A stretch of DNA of 25,451 nucleotides. Source: JBCDCP01 sp039181495. GTDB lineage: Bacteria; Pseudomonadota; Alphaproteobacteria; Rhizobiales; Tepidamorphaceae. The stretch lies in contig JBCDCP010000031.1 in the NCBI GenBank assembly GCA_039181495.1, forward strand, positions 1-25,451, read 5' to 3'. Positions 15,876-22,974 of this stretch are shown here, in pieces. The notes under the pieces were generated by a model that did no database searches, had not been told where the DNA came from, and saw nothing but the letters and a program-made list of their open reading frames with translations. Within the stretch, counting starts at the first letter, position 1; each line of letters starts with the position of its first letter. Position numbers and translations under genes: made by a program.

Positions 15876-16652
15876 TCAGGTCTGTCGAAAAAACAGTCCA
15901 GCCGCCCATCCGGCAAAGACGCCTGCCAGAACCGCCAGTAGCCCGTAGACCAGCGGCCTCTGGGTCGCAAGATTGAACACGCGCGCCTCAAACCCCGTCT
16001 TGAAGACATTGAAGGGCAGTTCATACTCAGCCAGAAGCGCACTGTCGCGAAACAGGTAGAGCGCGACCTTGTATTCGCCGACCCGAATATTCGCCGGCAA
16101 AGCGATTCGGCTCGAGAATATCGAGTCGGTAAGGAAGTTTACGCCGGACGGCGACTCCGAAAACAGTCCGTTCGACAATCGCAGTCTGATCAGAGCGGTG
16201 TTGAAGGCCAGCATCTCGGCTTCCTGAACTTCTCGTTCGGGCTCGAAAGCTAGTGCGGTCAGTCCGATGCCGCGCTGTTGGAGCTGCCCCTCCGATGAGA
16301 TCAGCGACAGCGCGCGGTTGGATTGAACTGCATAATAGGATGGCACGTCGTTCAATATCAGGCTGTCTCGATTGAGCCATATAACGCCAAAGTGCCCTTT
16401 GCGCTGGACGACGATGTCTTCTCGCGGGCCGCGGACGACCACGACAAGATCGTAGCCTTGGGGTCGGCCGACCGTTCTTCCATCGCGAATGACGGCGCCG
16501 AACAGGGTCAGTGATGTGCCGGTGAAGTTCGACTCAATGGCAACAGATTCCTGACCGAGCGCTGCAACAAGCGTCTCGGCCTGCGCGCGCCCATTTGAAC
16601 TGGACACGAACATTGTGGCGAACAGAGCCAGGATTAGGACTCTTTGGATCAT
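15876..16652 (-). CDS. TIGR02186-like exported protein, partner of TauE/SafE permease
   Basis: 258 residues. A cleavable signal peptide is likely (hydrophobic 5-18, AQA at 23-25 before ETLVAAL). The body is beta-rich (residues 26-225) with two segments, V-V-V-V-R-G-P and W-L-N-R-D-S-L, that I associate with the alphaproteobacterial TIGR02186 family. A single membrane helix at about 232-255 is followed by a very short cytoplasmic tail, giving a periplasmic domain tethered to the inner membrane. The start overlaps the tauE stop by four bases (16649-16652), so the two proteins are translationally coupled and probably act together in anion export. The biochemical role is unknown. Confidence 0.82.
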   Translation of the reverse strand: MIQRVLILALFATMFVSSSNGRAQAETLVAALGQESVAIESNFTGTSLTLFGAVIRDGRTVGRPQGYDLVVVVRGPREDIVVQRKGHFGVIWLNRDSLILNDVPSYYAVQSNRALSLISSEGQLQQRGIGLTALAFEPEREVQEAEMLAFNTALIRLRLSNGLFSESPSGVNFLTDSIFSSRIALPANIRVGEYKVALYLFRDSALLAEYELPFNVFKTGFEARVFNLATQRPLVYGLLAVLAGVFAGWAAGLFFRQT

Positions 16653-17569
16653 GTCAGCACCGGCGATAGTGAGAAGATCTCATCTGGGCGCGTAACCAGA
16701 TCATAGGCAAGCCGGATACCAACCGCGAGAACCAGCAAGGCCAACAGCGCGCGAAGCTCGTCGGCCTTGAGCTTCTGTCCGGCTTGCGCACCGAGCTGGG
16801 CCCCGATCACAGCACCGACCATAAGGAAGATCGCAAGCACCGCATCGACCGTCCCGTTGGCCCAGGCATGAAGGACTGTTGTGAACGCGGCGACAAACAC
16901 GATCTGAAACAGTGAGGTCCCAATCACCACATTGGTCGGTACGCGCAACAGGTAAATCATGGCCGGAACCATGATGAAGCCGCCGCCGACACCCATAATT
17001 GCGGCCAGAAAACCGATGGCCCCTCCCAGCAATAAAACCGGAAAGATGCTGACGTAAATTTTCGAGCGCTTGAACCGCAACTTGATCGGAAGCCCGTGCA
17101 TCCACCCGTGCTGACCCGGCTTGCGCAACGCTGGCGCACGGCCGCGGCTGCGCAGTACCAGGGTCCGCACGCTTTCGACCAGCATCAGCCCGCCTACAAC
17201 ACCCAGGAACAGGACATAGCTGAGCGACACCACGGCATCGAGGTAACCCAGCACCCTGAGCTGGCGAAAAACGAACACCCCTGCCACGGAACCGACGATG
17301 CCCCCGGCAAGCAGGACCATTCCAAGGGAGATGTCGACTGCGCCACGCCGGAAATGAACCAGTGCGCCGGAGACGGACGAAGCGACGACCTGGTTGGCTC
17401 CGGTGGCCACTGCGACGGCCGGAGACACGCCTGTGAAGATCAGCAGTGGTGTGATCAGAAAGCCGCCACCGACGCCAAACATGCCGGCCAGAAACCCGAC
17501 CGCACCGCCCATGCTCAGAAGGAGCAGGATGTTCACAGCAATCTCGGCGATGGGCAGATAGATCTGCAT
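16649..17569 (-). CDS. TauE/SafE family permease (putative sulfite / organosulfonate exporter)
   Basis: 306 residues from the ATG at 17569; the open frame extends to 17647 but that part is not family-like. Eight or so helices arranged as two repeated halves, each opening with a Gly-rich motif: GFLAGMFGVGGGFLITPLL in the first and GFLAAIMGVGGGFIMVPAM in the second, as expected for the internally duplicated TauE/SafE fold. A cytoplasmic loop of basic residues (K-L-R-F-K-R-S-K) joins the halves. Members export sulfite, sulfoacetate, taurine-derived anions or other small acids; the substrate here is not determinable. The Shine-Dalgarno GAGG (complement of 17574-17577), 4 nt before the ATG, sits inside a hairpin stem. 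First gene of a three-gene unit with the TIGR02186-like and DUF3429 genes. Confidence 0.92.
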   Translation of the reverse strand: MQIYLPIAEIAVNILLLLSMGGAVGFLAGMFGVGGGFLITPLLIFTGVSPAVAVATGANQVVASSVSGALVHFRRGAVDISLGMVLLAGGIVGSVAGVFVFRQLRVLGYLDAVVSLSYVLFLGVVGGLMLVESVRTLVLRSRGRAPALRKPGQHGWMHGLPIKLRFKRSKIYVSIFPVLLLGGAIGFLAAIMGVGGGFIMVPAMIYLLRVPTNVVIGTSLFQIVFVAAFTTVLHAWANGTVDAVLAIFLMVGAVIGAQLGAQAGQKLKADELRALLALLVLAVGIRLAYDLVTRPDEIFSLSPVLT

Positions 17570-17572
17570 AAT

Positions 17573-17605
17573 GCCTCGAAAGCCCCGAGGGCTCGATCTC
17601 GAGGC
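17573..17605 (-). promoter_or_regulatory. 5' leader hairpin covering the tauE ribosome binding site
   Basis: In the minus-strand RNA, GCCUCGA (17605-17599) pairs with UCGAGGC (17579-17573) over 7 bp. An inner stem AGCCC / GGGCU (17593-17589 with 17585-17581) closes a CGA-complement triloop. The 3' arm contains the GAGG Shine-Dalgarno and ends 3 nt before the start codon, so folding would hide it. Pairing is read directly from sequence; a regulatory effect is inferred. Confidence 0.55.
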
Positions 17606-17670
17606 GTTGGTCAGGTCGTGAGCTGTGGCGAAGTGCCCGGCGGGCAACGGTCGGTTACGCAGCCCGGGCC

Positions 17671-17690
17671 AGAACTCCGAACGTAGTTCT
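17671..17690. promoter_or_regulatory. Dyad at the presumed tauE transcript start
   Basis: AGAACT-CCGAACGT-AGTTCT: perfect 6-bp arms with an 8-bp centre, directly downstream of the -10-like hexamer. It could be an operator or the first hairpin of the leader. A second short inverted repeat, TGCCCGCCGGGCA on the minus strand, follows in the leader around 17636-17648. Confidence 0.4.
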
Positions 17691-17718
17691 TTAACGCCCG
17701 CCGATCATCACGTGTCAA
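17690..17718 (-). promoter_or_regulatory. Candidate promoter for the tauE unit
   Basis: On the minus strand a perfect -35 TTGACA (17718-17713) is followed after 17 bp by GTTAAA (17695-17690), a fair -10. Transcription would start near 17683 and give a leader of about 115 nt before the tauE ATG at 17569. The hexamers and spacing are seen; activity is inferred. Confidence 0.45.
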
Positions 17719-17773
17719 CCGAAGCGATGGTCTAGTTGGCAGGCTGAGATCGGGAGACTGCCGGACAGGACGT

Positions 17774-20700
17774 TTAGTTGGCTTCCTGCTTCATCCGGTT
17801 CAGCAGGCGCGGTGTCGCGCGGCCGGTCTCGGGCCAGCCGATTGCGCGCTCAAAACTACGGATAGCATTGCGTGTGCGCGGTCCCATGATGCCGTCGGCA
17901 GCTCCGGCATTATAGCCGAGCCGGTTGAGCAGGGTTTGGGTTGCGCGCAGCACCACTTCCGGATCGAGTGCTTCCTGTAACCCGGGGTCACGCGGGAATT
18001 CGCCTTTGGTCAGCGCGGCGGGAAGCGTTACAAAATTGGCCTCCTGGACGAGCCGGGCCGGTCGCCAAGTCTGGGCGATTTCCATGGCCCGTTCCTTGTC
18101 GGAATCGCCAAGTTCCGCAGCGAGCTTGTCGCGGAAATTGATCGCTTCCTTATCGCCTTGTGCCGCTGCCACGGCGAACCACTTGAAAGCCTCGATGTTG
18201 TCCTGGTTAACACCGAGCCCGCGTGCATGCATCACACCGAGATTGAATTGGCTATCGCGCAGTCCCAGCTCAGCGGCACGGCGGAACCACGGTGCTGCGC
18301 CAGTGTAGTCAGGCGTGCCCTTCGCGCCAGCGCTGAGCATGACGGCCAGATTGTACATCGCCTTGCGGTTGCCCTGATCGGCCGCCCGCTTGTACCACAT
18401 CTCGGCCATCGACACGTCTTGGTCGACGCCGTTGCCCTTCTCATACAGGGTTGCCAGCGCGTATTGGGCAGGGGCGAGGCCCTGGGCAGCAGCGCGTTGA
18501 TACCAGTCCGCTGCAGCTTCGAGATCCTGCGGGATCGCACGTCCTTCGGAGAACCGACGTGCGACCTCATGCTGAGCGAGTGCGTCGCCCTCCTGAGCGG
18601 CCTTTCTCAACGCCGGCGTCCCGATCGCTTCAGGCAGTGTGTCGTTGAAGATGCCAGACCCTTCTTCGGTGACACCAAATCCACCAGGCACAAAAGTGCC
18701 GCCTTGCTGCGTCGCCGTAAGCGATTGGCCTTCTTCGGTTCCGGCACCTGAAACCGAGCCGGTCGTCAGCGGCGCGGATTGCGAAGCATCGGCAAGCCTA
18801 GTGCTTCCGGCTTCATCAGTCTGCGCACCAACCTGTACGTTCGGGATGGGCAGCGGCACGAAGCCGCTGCCAACCGTGCGCGATGCGCGGTTGGGTGAGG
18901 TCAGTGCGGCCTCGTCATCGTTCTCGCCGGGATTGGAGCCAGCTTCGTCATCAGAGTTGGATTCCAGTTCTCCGGGCTGTCCAACCGACGACTGAGCGCC
19001 GTCACCGTCTTGCTGAGGAACGGTCGAGTTCTCCAATCCCGATGCGGGCGGAGCAATGCCTTGCGGCAGACTATCGGGTCCGCCGTCGAGCACATCGCCG
19101 TCGGTGCCGATCAGGCTCGCTGTTGGCGCCCCAGCATTGAGCATCTCATAGACTTTGAGAGAGCCAACGACCAAGAGCAAGGCGGCTGAAGCAAGAACCA
19201 GCGGCTTGCGCATCCGTCCTAGCGGGCTGTTCTTTGCTGGCGCCTTTGCCGGTTGCTCGCCCTTGCTGCCTTTGGCTTTTCGGCGTTTGCCCGTCCAGCC
19301 CTTGCCATTCTCCTGGCGCGCTTCGGCTGCCGCACGGCGCGCTGCGGCTATGAAATCGCTTGCGTTCGCCTGTCCGCTCATACGCTCATTGTCTGCCTTC
19401 GAACGGCCGGCATCAAGAGCATCGGCACCAACCAGATCGTCAACTTCCGAGGCGCCAGCAATAGCACCGCCTGTCGGCTGGCGCGAGCCAGGCGAGAGTG
19501 GCGTGTCGCCATCGATACCGGCAACGATCGGCTCATCCTGCGGCTCGAAGTCGCGTTGTTCGGTGGGATTGTTTGCGGCCTTGTCACTGTTCAGCATCTG
19601 GTTGATGCGATTGCCCAGCCGATCACCGATGCGATCGCGTTCGGGATCAGCCTTGGGATTGCGGTTGGCACGAGGCCCTTCGCGGACGATCAGTCCATCT
19701 TCCTCATCGCCGCCTGCCACTTCGGTCATTGCTTCGGCAGGGTTCACGCTGTCCGGCAAGACCGTTTGCGGGCCGGCATCACCGTGGTCTGGAATGGGTG
19801 GTTCGCCAGGAGCCTGGGAGCTGTAACCAGCCGGATTCGATCCAGCGTCGCCGAAAGATTCAGAGGCGCTCCGTCCGGCCATGCCGTCGGTCGCGCCAAA
19901 ACTCGGCTCCAGTCTCTGATCGGGTCCCGTTTCAGCGGACATACGTGCGACCATTGAGCTCAGCACATTGCGCATATCGCCAAGCGAGTCTTCGGTCCTC
20001 TGTGTCGCTTGGGCGTTGGCTGCCTGCAGCTTCTCAAGATCGGCCTTAAGTTCCTTGACCAGACCGGTGTCGCCACCCTGGATGATGATTTCCTGGGCCG
20101 CTTCACGAGCGGCGTCGACCGCCTGGGCGCGCGCACTCTCGATCCGCTTGGCAAGTTCCGACAGCACCGACTTGATTTCAGAAGTGCCTGGGTTGCCGGT
20201 CTGCTTCTCTATCTGCCCGGAAAGGTTGGTGATCTGCTGGGATAGTGATTCGAACAGCTTGACCTGGCCGGGGCTGGAGTCCTGGCAGATCGCGCTGACA
20301 TGCTGCGCCATGTCAGCGATCCGGCTCTCGAGCGCCTGAATAACTGAAGGATCAAGTACATTCTGTGCTGCGGAATCGGCGCGCCGGGCAAGATCGTCTA
20401 TCCTCGCCTGGATATGGGCCAGCACGTCTGCATCGGTTCCATTGGCGGCTGCCTGCGAAAGCCGGTGGCTCAGTTCTTCGACGCTATGCCGGACTTGGTC
20501 CAGCGCATTGGTGTCTACGCTGCCGCCGTTTGTGAACGACGCGAGTTGCGCATGCAGCTGGTCGATCTTGTCGCCAAGTGTCTCGACACCGCCGGTATTA
20601 TTTGCGGTGAGAAAGTCGTCGAGCCGTGAGTTCACAGCCTCAACCTGTCCGGCAATCCGTTCGAAGACATCGGTCAGGACGTCGCGACCCACAGCCTGTG

Positions 20701-22012
20701 CTCGAACTTCGGCAATGTTCGCGCCCAGGCTGCTCAGCTGGCGGTCGACCGCAGCAAGCAATTCGGGATTGGCGGCACCTGTCCCACCAACGCCGGAATC
20801 ATTGGCACGATTGATGCGTTCTGAGAGCGCATCGATCCGGGCCGCCAGATCTGCAGACAGCCCCGCCTGAGAGTCAGGCGCCCGAGCCAGCAGTTCAGCC
20901 AGCGTTGCCAGCTTGTCTTCAAGCGCAGCAATGCTGCGGGCAGGCATCTCCATCTGCTGTGCGAGCGCATCGAACCGTGCTTCGGACTCGCGATAACGAC
21001 GCTCATTGTCCTGCAAGGTCCGTTCAGCCGTATGAGCCAGTTCGCGCAGCTCAGAGCGCATGTCGGTCAATTCACTACGGGTCGATGTATCGATCTGTTG
21101 CAGCAGCGTCTGGAGTCGCCGGTCGATGGCATCGGTATTGTTTGCCTTTGCCGCATCGATCTTGCCGGCGATGGCGCTGATCTCCTCACGGATGGCATCA
21201 GCATCGGCCTGAAACTGGTTGGCCTGGGCGGCCGCTGTCGCTTCCGGAATCCCGGCGACGCCAGCCTCGATTGCCTGTTGCCGGGCCATGATCTGGTCCA
21301 CGGCGGCGTTCATGTCGCGCAGCGGGCTTCCGTCGCCTGATCCTGCTTGCCCATTCTCGGCGGCAAACTTCTCTGCCATCGAGTCGAGTTTCTGTTCCAG
21401 CCGGCGGATGTGGTCGTCAATCAGGCTGTCCGTTGCCGAAAAGGCCTGCTGGTTTGCCGCGTCGGTGCTCGACTTGCCGGCGTCGATCCGACCGGCCAGT
21501 GCTTCGAGCTGATCTTCGATCCTGCGGATGCTATCGTCGACCGCATCGACGCCTCCGTTTCCGGGCGTCTTGGCCGCCAGTTGATCCAATCGTGCCGATA
21601 TATTGCGCAGAGCGTCCGATGCGGCATGCCGGCTGACAGGCAGATCTTCGCCCAGCAAACCGGCGAGATCGCGTACACTGCGGCTGGCACGGCTGTTCTG
21701 ACGGTTGTTCAAAATGCTGGTGAGCTGCTCGACGACATCATCGGTTTGGCGGCTATGATTGCGTGAGCCACCGGCGAGATCACCGAGCATGTCCTCGATC
21801 AGATCGAGGCGGCGGTTGAGGAGCGACGTCGCAGTGCGGTCTTCCGCCGGCATGCGATAGCGGCCGCGCGCATCGTCGGTGTCGAGGCCTTCATCCAGAG
21901 CCTCGTCGATCCATTCCTCCAGCGATAGTCCTGACTCGCGCGCCGCGGACCGCATGGCGGCCCTTAACTCACCTTCGCGCAATCGTGCCGATCTCCGGGA
22001 ACCCGCTCGCAT
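17774..22012 (-). CDS. PodJ-like polarity protein: coiled coil, one TM helix, Sel1 repeats, peptidoglycan-binding domain
   Basis: 1412 residues. Residues 1-50 are a short conserved helical head (LSLEEWIDEALDEG). About 50-730 is long, Gln/Ala/Glu-rich coiled coil with many D-x-L-A and I-D-x-L heptad-like repeats. About 730-930 is disordered and ends in a Lys-rich stretch. Residues 937-956 form a single membrane helix (PLVLASAALLLVVGSL). About 957-1130 is a low-complexity Ser/Gly/Asp/Gln periplasmic linker. About 1132-1316 holds four Sel1-type helical repeats, and about 1346-1412 is a PG_binding_1 domain (LLNRLGYNAGAADGIMGPRT). This order is that of PodJ in Caulobacter and Agrobacterium, which marks a cell pole and organises growth or division. 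Orthology is inferred from architecture, as the coiled coil has little signature. The start at 22012 has GGTGG about 8 nt upstream. Confidence 0.85.
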   Translation of the reverse strand: MRAGSRRSARLREGELRAAMRSAARESGLSLEEWIDEALDEGLDTDDARGRYRMPAEDRTATSLLNRRLDLIEDMLGDLAGGSRNHSRQTDDVVEQLTSILNNRQNSRASRSVRDLAGLLGEDLPVSRHAASDALRNISARLDQLAAKTPGNGGVDAVDDSIRRIEDQLEALAGRIDAGKSSTDAANQQAFSATDSLIDDHIRRLEQKLDSMAEKFAAENGQAGSGDGSPLRDMNAAVDQIMARQQAIEAGVAGIPEATAAAQANQFQADADAIREEISAIAGKIDAAKANNTDAIDRRLQTLLQQIDTSTRSELTDMRSELRELAHTAERTLQDNERRYRESEARFDALAQQMEMPARSIAALEDKLATLAELLARAPDSQAGLSADLAARIDALSERINRANDSGVGGTGAANPELLAAVDRQLSSLGANIAEVRAQAVGRDVLTDVFERIAGQVEAVNSRLDDFLTANNTGGVETLGDKIDQLHAQLASFTNGGSVDTNALDQVRHSVEELSHRLSQAAANGTDADVLAHIQARIDDLARRADSAAQNVLDPSVIQALESRIADMAQHVSAICQDSSPGQVKLFESLSQQITNLSGQIEKQTGNPGTSEIKSVLSELAKRIESARAQAVDAAREAAQEIIIQGGDTGLVKELKADLEKLQAANAQATQRTEDSLGDMRNVLSSMVARMSAETGPDQRLEPSFGATDGMAGRSASESFGDAGSNPAGYSSQAPGEPPIPDHGDAGPQTVLPDSVNPAEAMTEVAGGDEEDGLIVREGPRANRNPKADPERDRIGDRLGNRINQMLNSDKAANNPTEQRDFEPQDEPIVAGIDGDTPLSPGSRQPTGGAIAGASEVDDLVGADALDAGRSKADNERMSGQANASDFIAAARRAAAEARQENGKGWTGKRRKAKGSKGEQPAKAPAKNSPLGRMRKPLVLASAALLLVVGSLKVYEMLNAGAPTASLIGTDGDVLDGGPDSLPQGIAPPASGLENSTVPQQDGDGAQSSVGQPGELESNSDDEAGSNPGENDDEAALTSPNRASRTVGSGFVPLPIPNVQVGAQTDEAGSTRLADASQSAPLTTGSVSGAGTEEGQSLTATQQGGTFVPGGFGVTEEGSGIFNDTLPEAIGTPALRKAAQEGDALAQHEVARRFSEGRAIPQDLEAAADWYQRAAAQGLAPAQYALATLYEKGNGVDQDVSMAEMWYKRAADQGNRKAMYNLAVMLSAGAKGTPDYTGAAPWFRRAAELGLRDSQFNLGVMHARGLGVNQDNIEAFKWFAVAAAQGDKEAINFRDKLAAELGDSDKERAMEIAQTWRPARLVQEANFVTLPAALTKGEFPRDPGLQEALDPEVVLRATQTLLNRLGYNAGAADGIMGPRTRNAIRSFERAIGWPETGRATPRLLNRMKQEAN

Positions 22013-22119
22013 AAACTGCCACCATTAATGGATGGCTGGAGATGACAGCCTCCAGCAGACCCCTCCCAGAATCGCTGGGGCAGGGCCTCTACTACCTGCG
22101 AGAGAATTAATGATCATCG

Positions 22120-22134
22120 TAAATGGAGGGTTAA
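22120..22134 (-). promoter_or_regulatory. CtrA-like site upstream of the podJ-like gene
   Basis: Minus strand TTAA-CCCTCCA-TTTA against the alphaproteobacterial CtrA consensus TTAA-N7-TTAA: one mismatch, correct spacing. It lies about 110 bp before the start at 22012. Such a short motif is expected by chance now and then, so the call rests on its position before a polarity gene, a class that cell-cycle regulators control in Caulobacter. Confidence 0.25.
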
Positions 22135-22166
22135 GACCCGCGCTGTTCCCGCTCGGGCTCAACCCT
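22127..22166. repeat. Imperfect inverted repeat / hairpin
   Basis: Left arm 22127-22140 (AGGGTTAAGACCCG) and right arm 22154-22166 (CGGGCTCAACCCT) pair except for a one-base bulge and one mismatch, with a 13-nt loop. No T-run follows on either strand, so it is not a classical terminator. The left arm overlaps the CtrA-like site. Confidence 0.45.
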
Positions 22167-22177
22167 TTCGAGTGAAA

Positions 22178-22201
22178 CGCTGATGGTCGAAATCACCAGC
22201 G
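22178..22201. repeat. Short imperfect hairpin
   Basis: CGCTGATG (22178-22185) and CACCAGCG (22194-22201) pair at 7 of 8 positions around an 8-nt loop. No T-run follows. It lies 35 bp upstream of the merR operator; its role is unknown. Confidence 0.3.
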
Positions 22202-22235
22202 TTCCTGCTGCGGAATGATCAGTTTTCTCTCAATC

Positions 22236-22269
22236 GTGACTTTACGTGAACGTAAGCGTCACCTATATT
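22236..22269 (+). promoter_or_regulatory. merR promoter with overlapping LiuR-like operator
   Basis: A -35-like TTTACG (22241-22246) and a -10-like TATATT (22264-22269) are separated by 17 bp. A perfect palindrome TTACGT-GA-ACGTAA (22242-22255) covers the -35 and the start of the spacer, flanked by outer arms GTGAC (22236-22240) and GTCAC (22258-22262). The core resembles the TTTACGT..ACGTAAA palindrome reported, as I recall it, for LiuR-type MerR regulators of branched-chain and fatty acid degradation. Overlap with the -35 suggests repression by the MerR protein encoded next to it. Confidence 0.6.
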
Positions 22270-22370
22270 GATCGTTAAGGCGACAGGGCGATGCATGACA
22301 CGCAACTGTGGCAATTCCAGACCCAATCACGACGTCATAGAACGTTGTTCGCACCGAAAGGACGACGGTG

Positions 22371-22814
22371 ATGAGCACAGCGCTATTTGTTTCGGATCGA
22401 CGATCCGAGTCCGGCAGCACTGAAGCAAAGCAGAACTACTCGATCGGCGATCTGTCCCGCGAGTTCGGAGTGACCTTGCGGACCCTTCGCTTTTACGAAG
22501 ACAAAGGGCTGATATCGCCCGAGCGCAGAGGAACCACGCGCATCTATTCGCGGCGAGACCGCGGGCGGCTGCAGTTGATTCTGCGTGGCAAGAAGGTTGG
22601 CTTCTCTCTTGAGGACATCAAGGAGATGCTTGACCTGTATGACCTGCGAGACGGGCAGATAACTCAGCTGACCGTCAGTCTATCCAAGTTCCGTGATCAG
22701 GTTCGCGTGCTCGAACATCAGCGTGCCGAAATTGATGCGGCCATCGCCGATCTGACTGAGACATGCGACTTCGTTGAAAAGACACTCGAGGAGCATCGCG
22801 CAAAGGCGAGTTGA
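22371..22814 (+). CDS. MerR family regulator of acyl-CoA degradation (LiuR-like)
   Basis: 147 residues. Residues 23-60 hold the MerR winged HTH (YSIGDLSREFGVTLRTLRFY, then the wing with G-T-T-R-I-Y-S). Residues 63-95 continue the DNA-binding domain (L-I-L-R-G-K-K-V-G-F-S-L-E-D-I-K-E-M-L). Residues 100-143 form the antiparallel coiled-coil dimer helix. There is no Cys-rich metal-binding C-terminus, which argues against metal sensing. The C-terminal effector part is very short, so any acyl-CoA ligand would have to bind near the dimer helix. The start at ATG 22371 has AAAGGA 8 nt upstream; the GTG just before it is not needed. The palindrome over its -35 and the acyl-CoA dehydrogenase gene 160 bp downstream point to a local regulator of beta-oxidation. 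Confidence 0.85.
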   Translation: MSTALFVSDRRSESGSTEAKQNYSIGDLSREFGVTLRTLRFYEDKGLISPERRGTTRIYSRRDRGRLQLILRGKKVGFSLEDIKEMLDLYDLRDGQITQLTVSLSKFRDQVRVLEHQRAEIDAAIADLTETCDFVEKTLEEHRAKAS

Positions 22815-22822
22815 CGGCGTGG

Positions 22823-22877
22823 GCCGAGGACCCAGGCTGGCGCTTTGCCCCTACACTCCGCACGAGGCGTCCTCGGC
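22823..22877 (+). repeat. Inverted repeat, 9-bp perfect arms, in the merR-dehydrogenase spacer
   Basis: GCCGAGGAC (22823-22831) and GTCCTCGGC (22869-22877) are perfect reverse complements around a 37-nt segment. It starts 9 bp after the merR stop. As RNA it would close a long-loop stem. No U-tract follows, so it is not a standard intrinsic terminator. Confidence 0.5.
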
Positions 22878-22895
22878 TGAGAAAGAACCAACAAC

Positions 22896-22944
22896 GGCCC
22901 TGTAGGCACCCGACAGAACTGATGCTGTCGCGGCCTGCAGGCCC
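22896..22944 (+). promoter_or_regulatory. Two-part stem-loop just upstream of the acyl-CoA dehydrogenase RBS
   Basis: Outer stem CCTGTAGGC (22899-22907) with GCCTGCAGG (22933-22941), 9 pairs including one G-U, extendable by two pairs past a C-C mismatch. Inner stem CGACAG (22911-22916) with CTGTCG (22925-22930) over an AACTGATG loop. The structure ends 16 nt before the Shine-Dalgarno GGGAGA at 22961. It could stabilise or process the mRNA or act as an attenuator; function is inferred. Confidence 0.5.
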
Positions 22945-22974
22945 AGGGAACGAGAACTAAGGGAGAGACGATCA

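Larger units (their letters stand above)
22013..22370. other. 358-bp divergent intergenic region between podJ-like and merR genes
   Basis: No credible gene. It holds a GANTC site (22069-22073), a CtrA-like half-match (22120-22134), an AT-rich stretch with TTAATGATCAT, two inverted repeats (22127-22166 and 22178-22201), and the merR promoter and operator at 22236-22269. The transcript leader of merR would be about 95 nt. The promoter of the podJ-like gene is not obvious. Confidence 0.7.

Noticed and set aside
14815..15909. 364-codon open frame on the minus strand
   Set aside because: It runs antisense to the phosphoesterase gene and out of frame through the DUF3429 gene; composition is Arg/Gly/Pro-rich with no family motif, while both overlapped genes have full family signatures.
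19155..19957. Overlapping plus-strand open frames of 223 and 234 codons
   Set aside because: Both are antisense to the disordered and coiled-coil part of the podJ-like gene; biased Ser/Arg or Ala composition reflects its repeats.
22178..22201. Intrinsic terminator between the podJ-like and merR genes
   Set aside because: The stem has a mismatch, no T-run follows on either strand, and the flanking genes diverge, so no transcript should end there.
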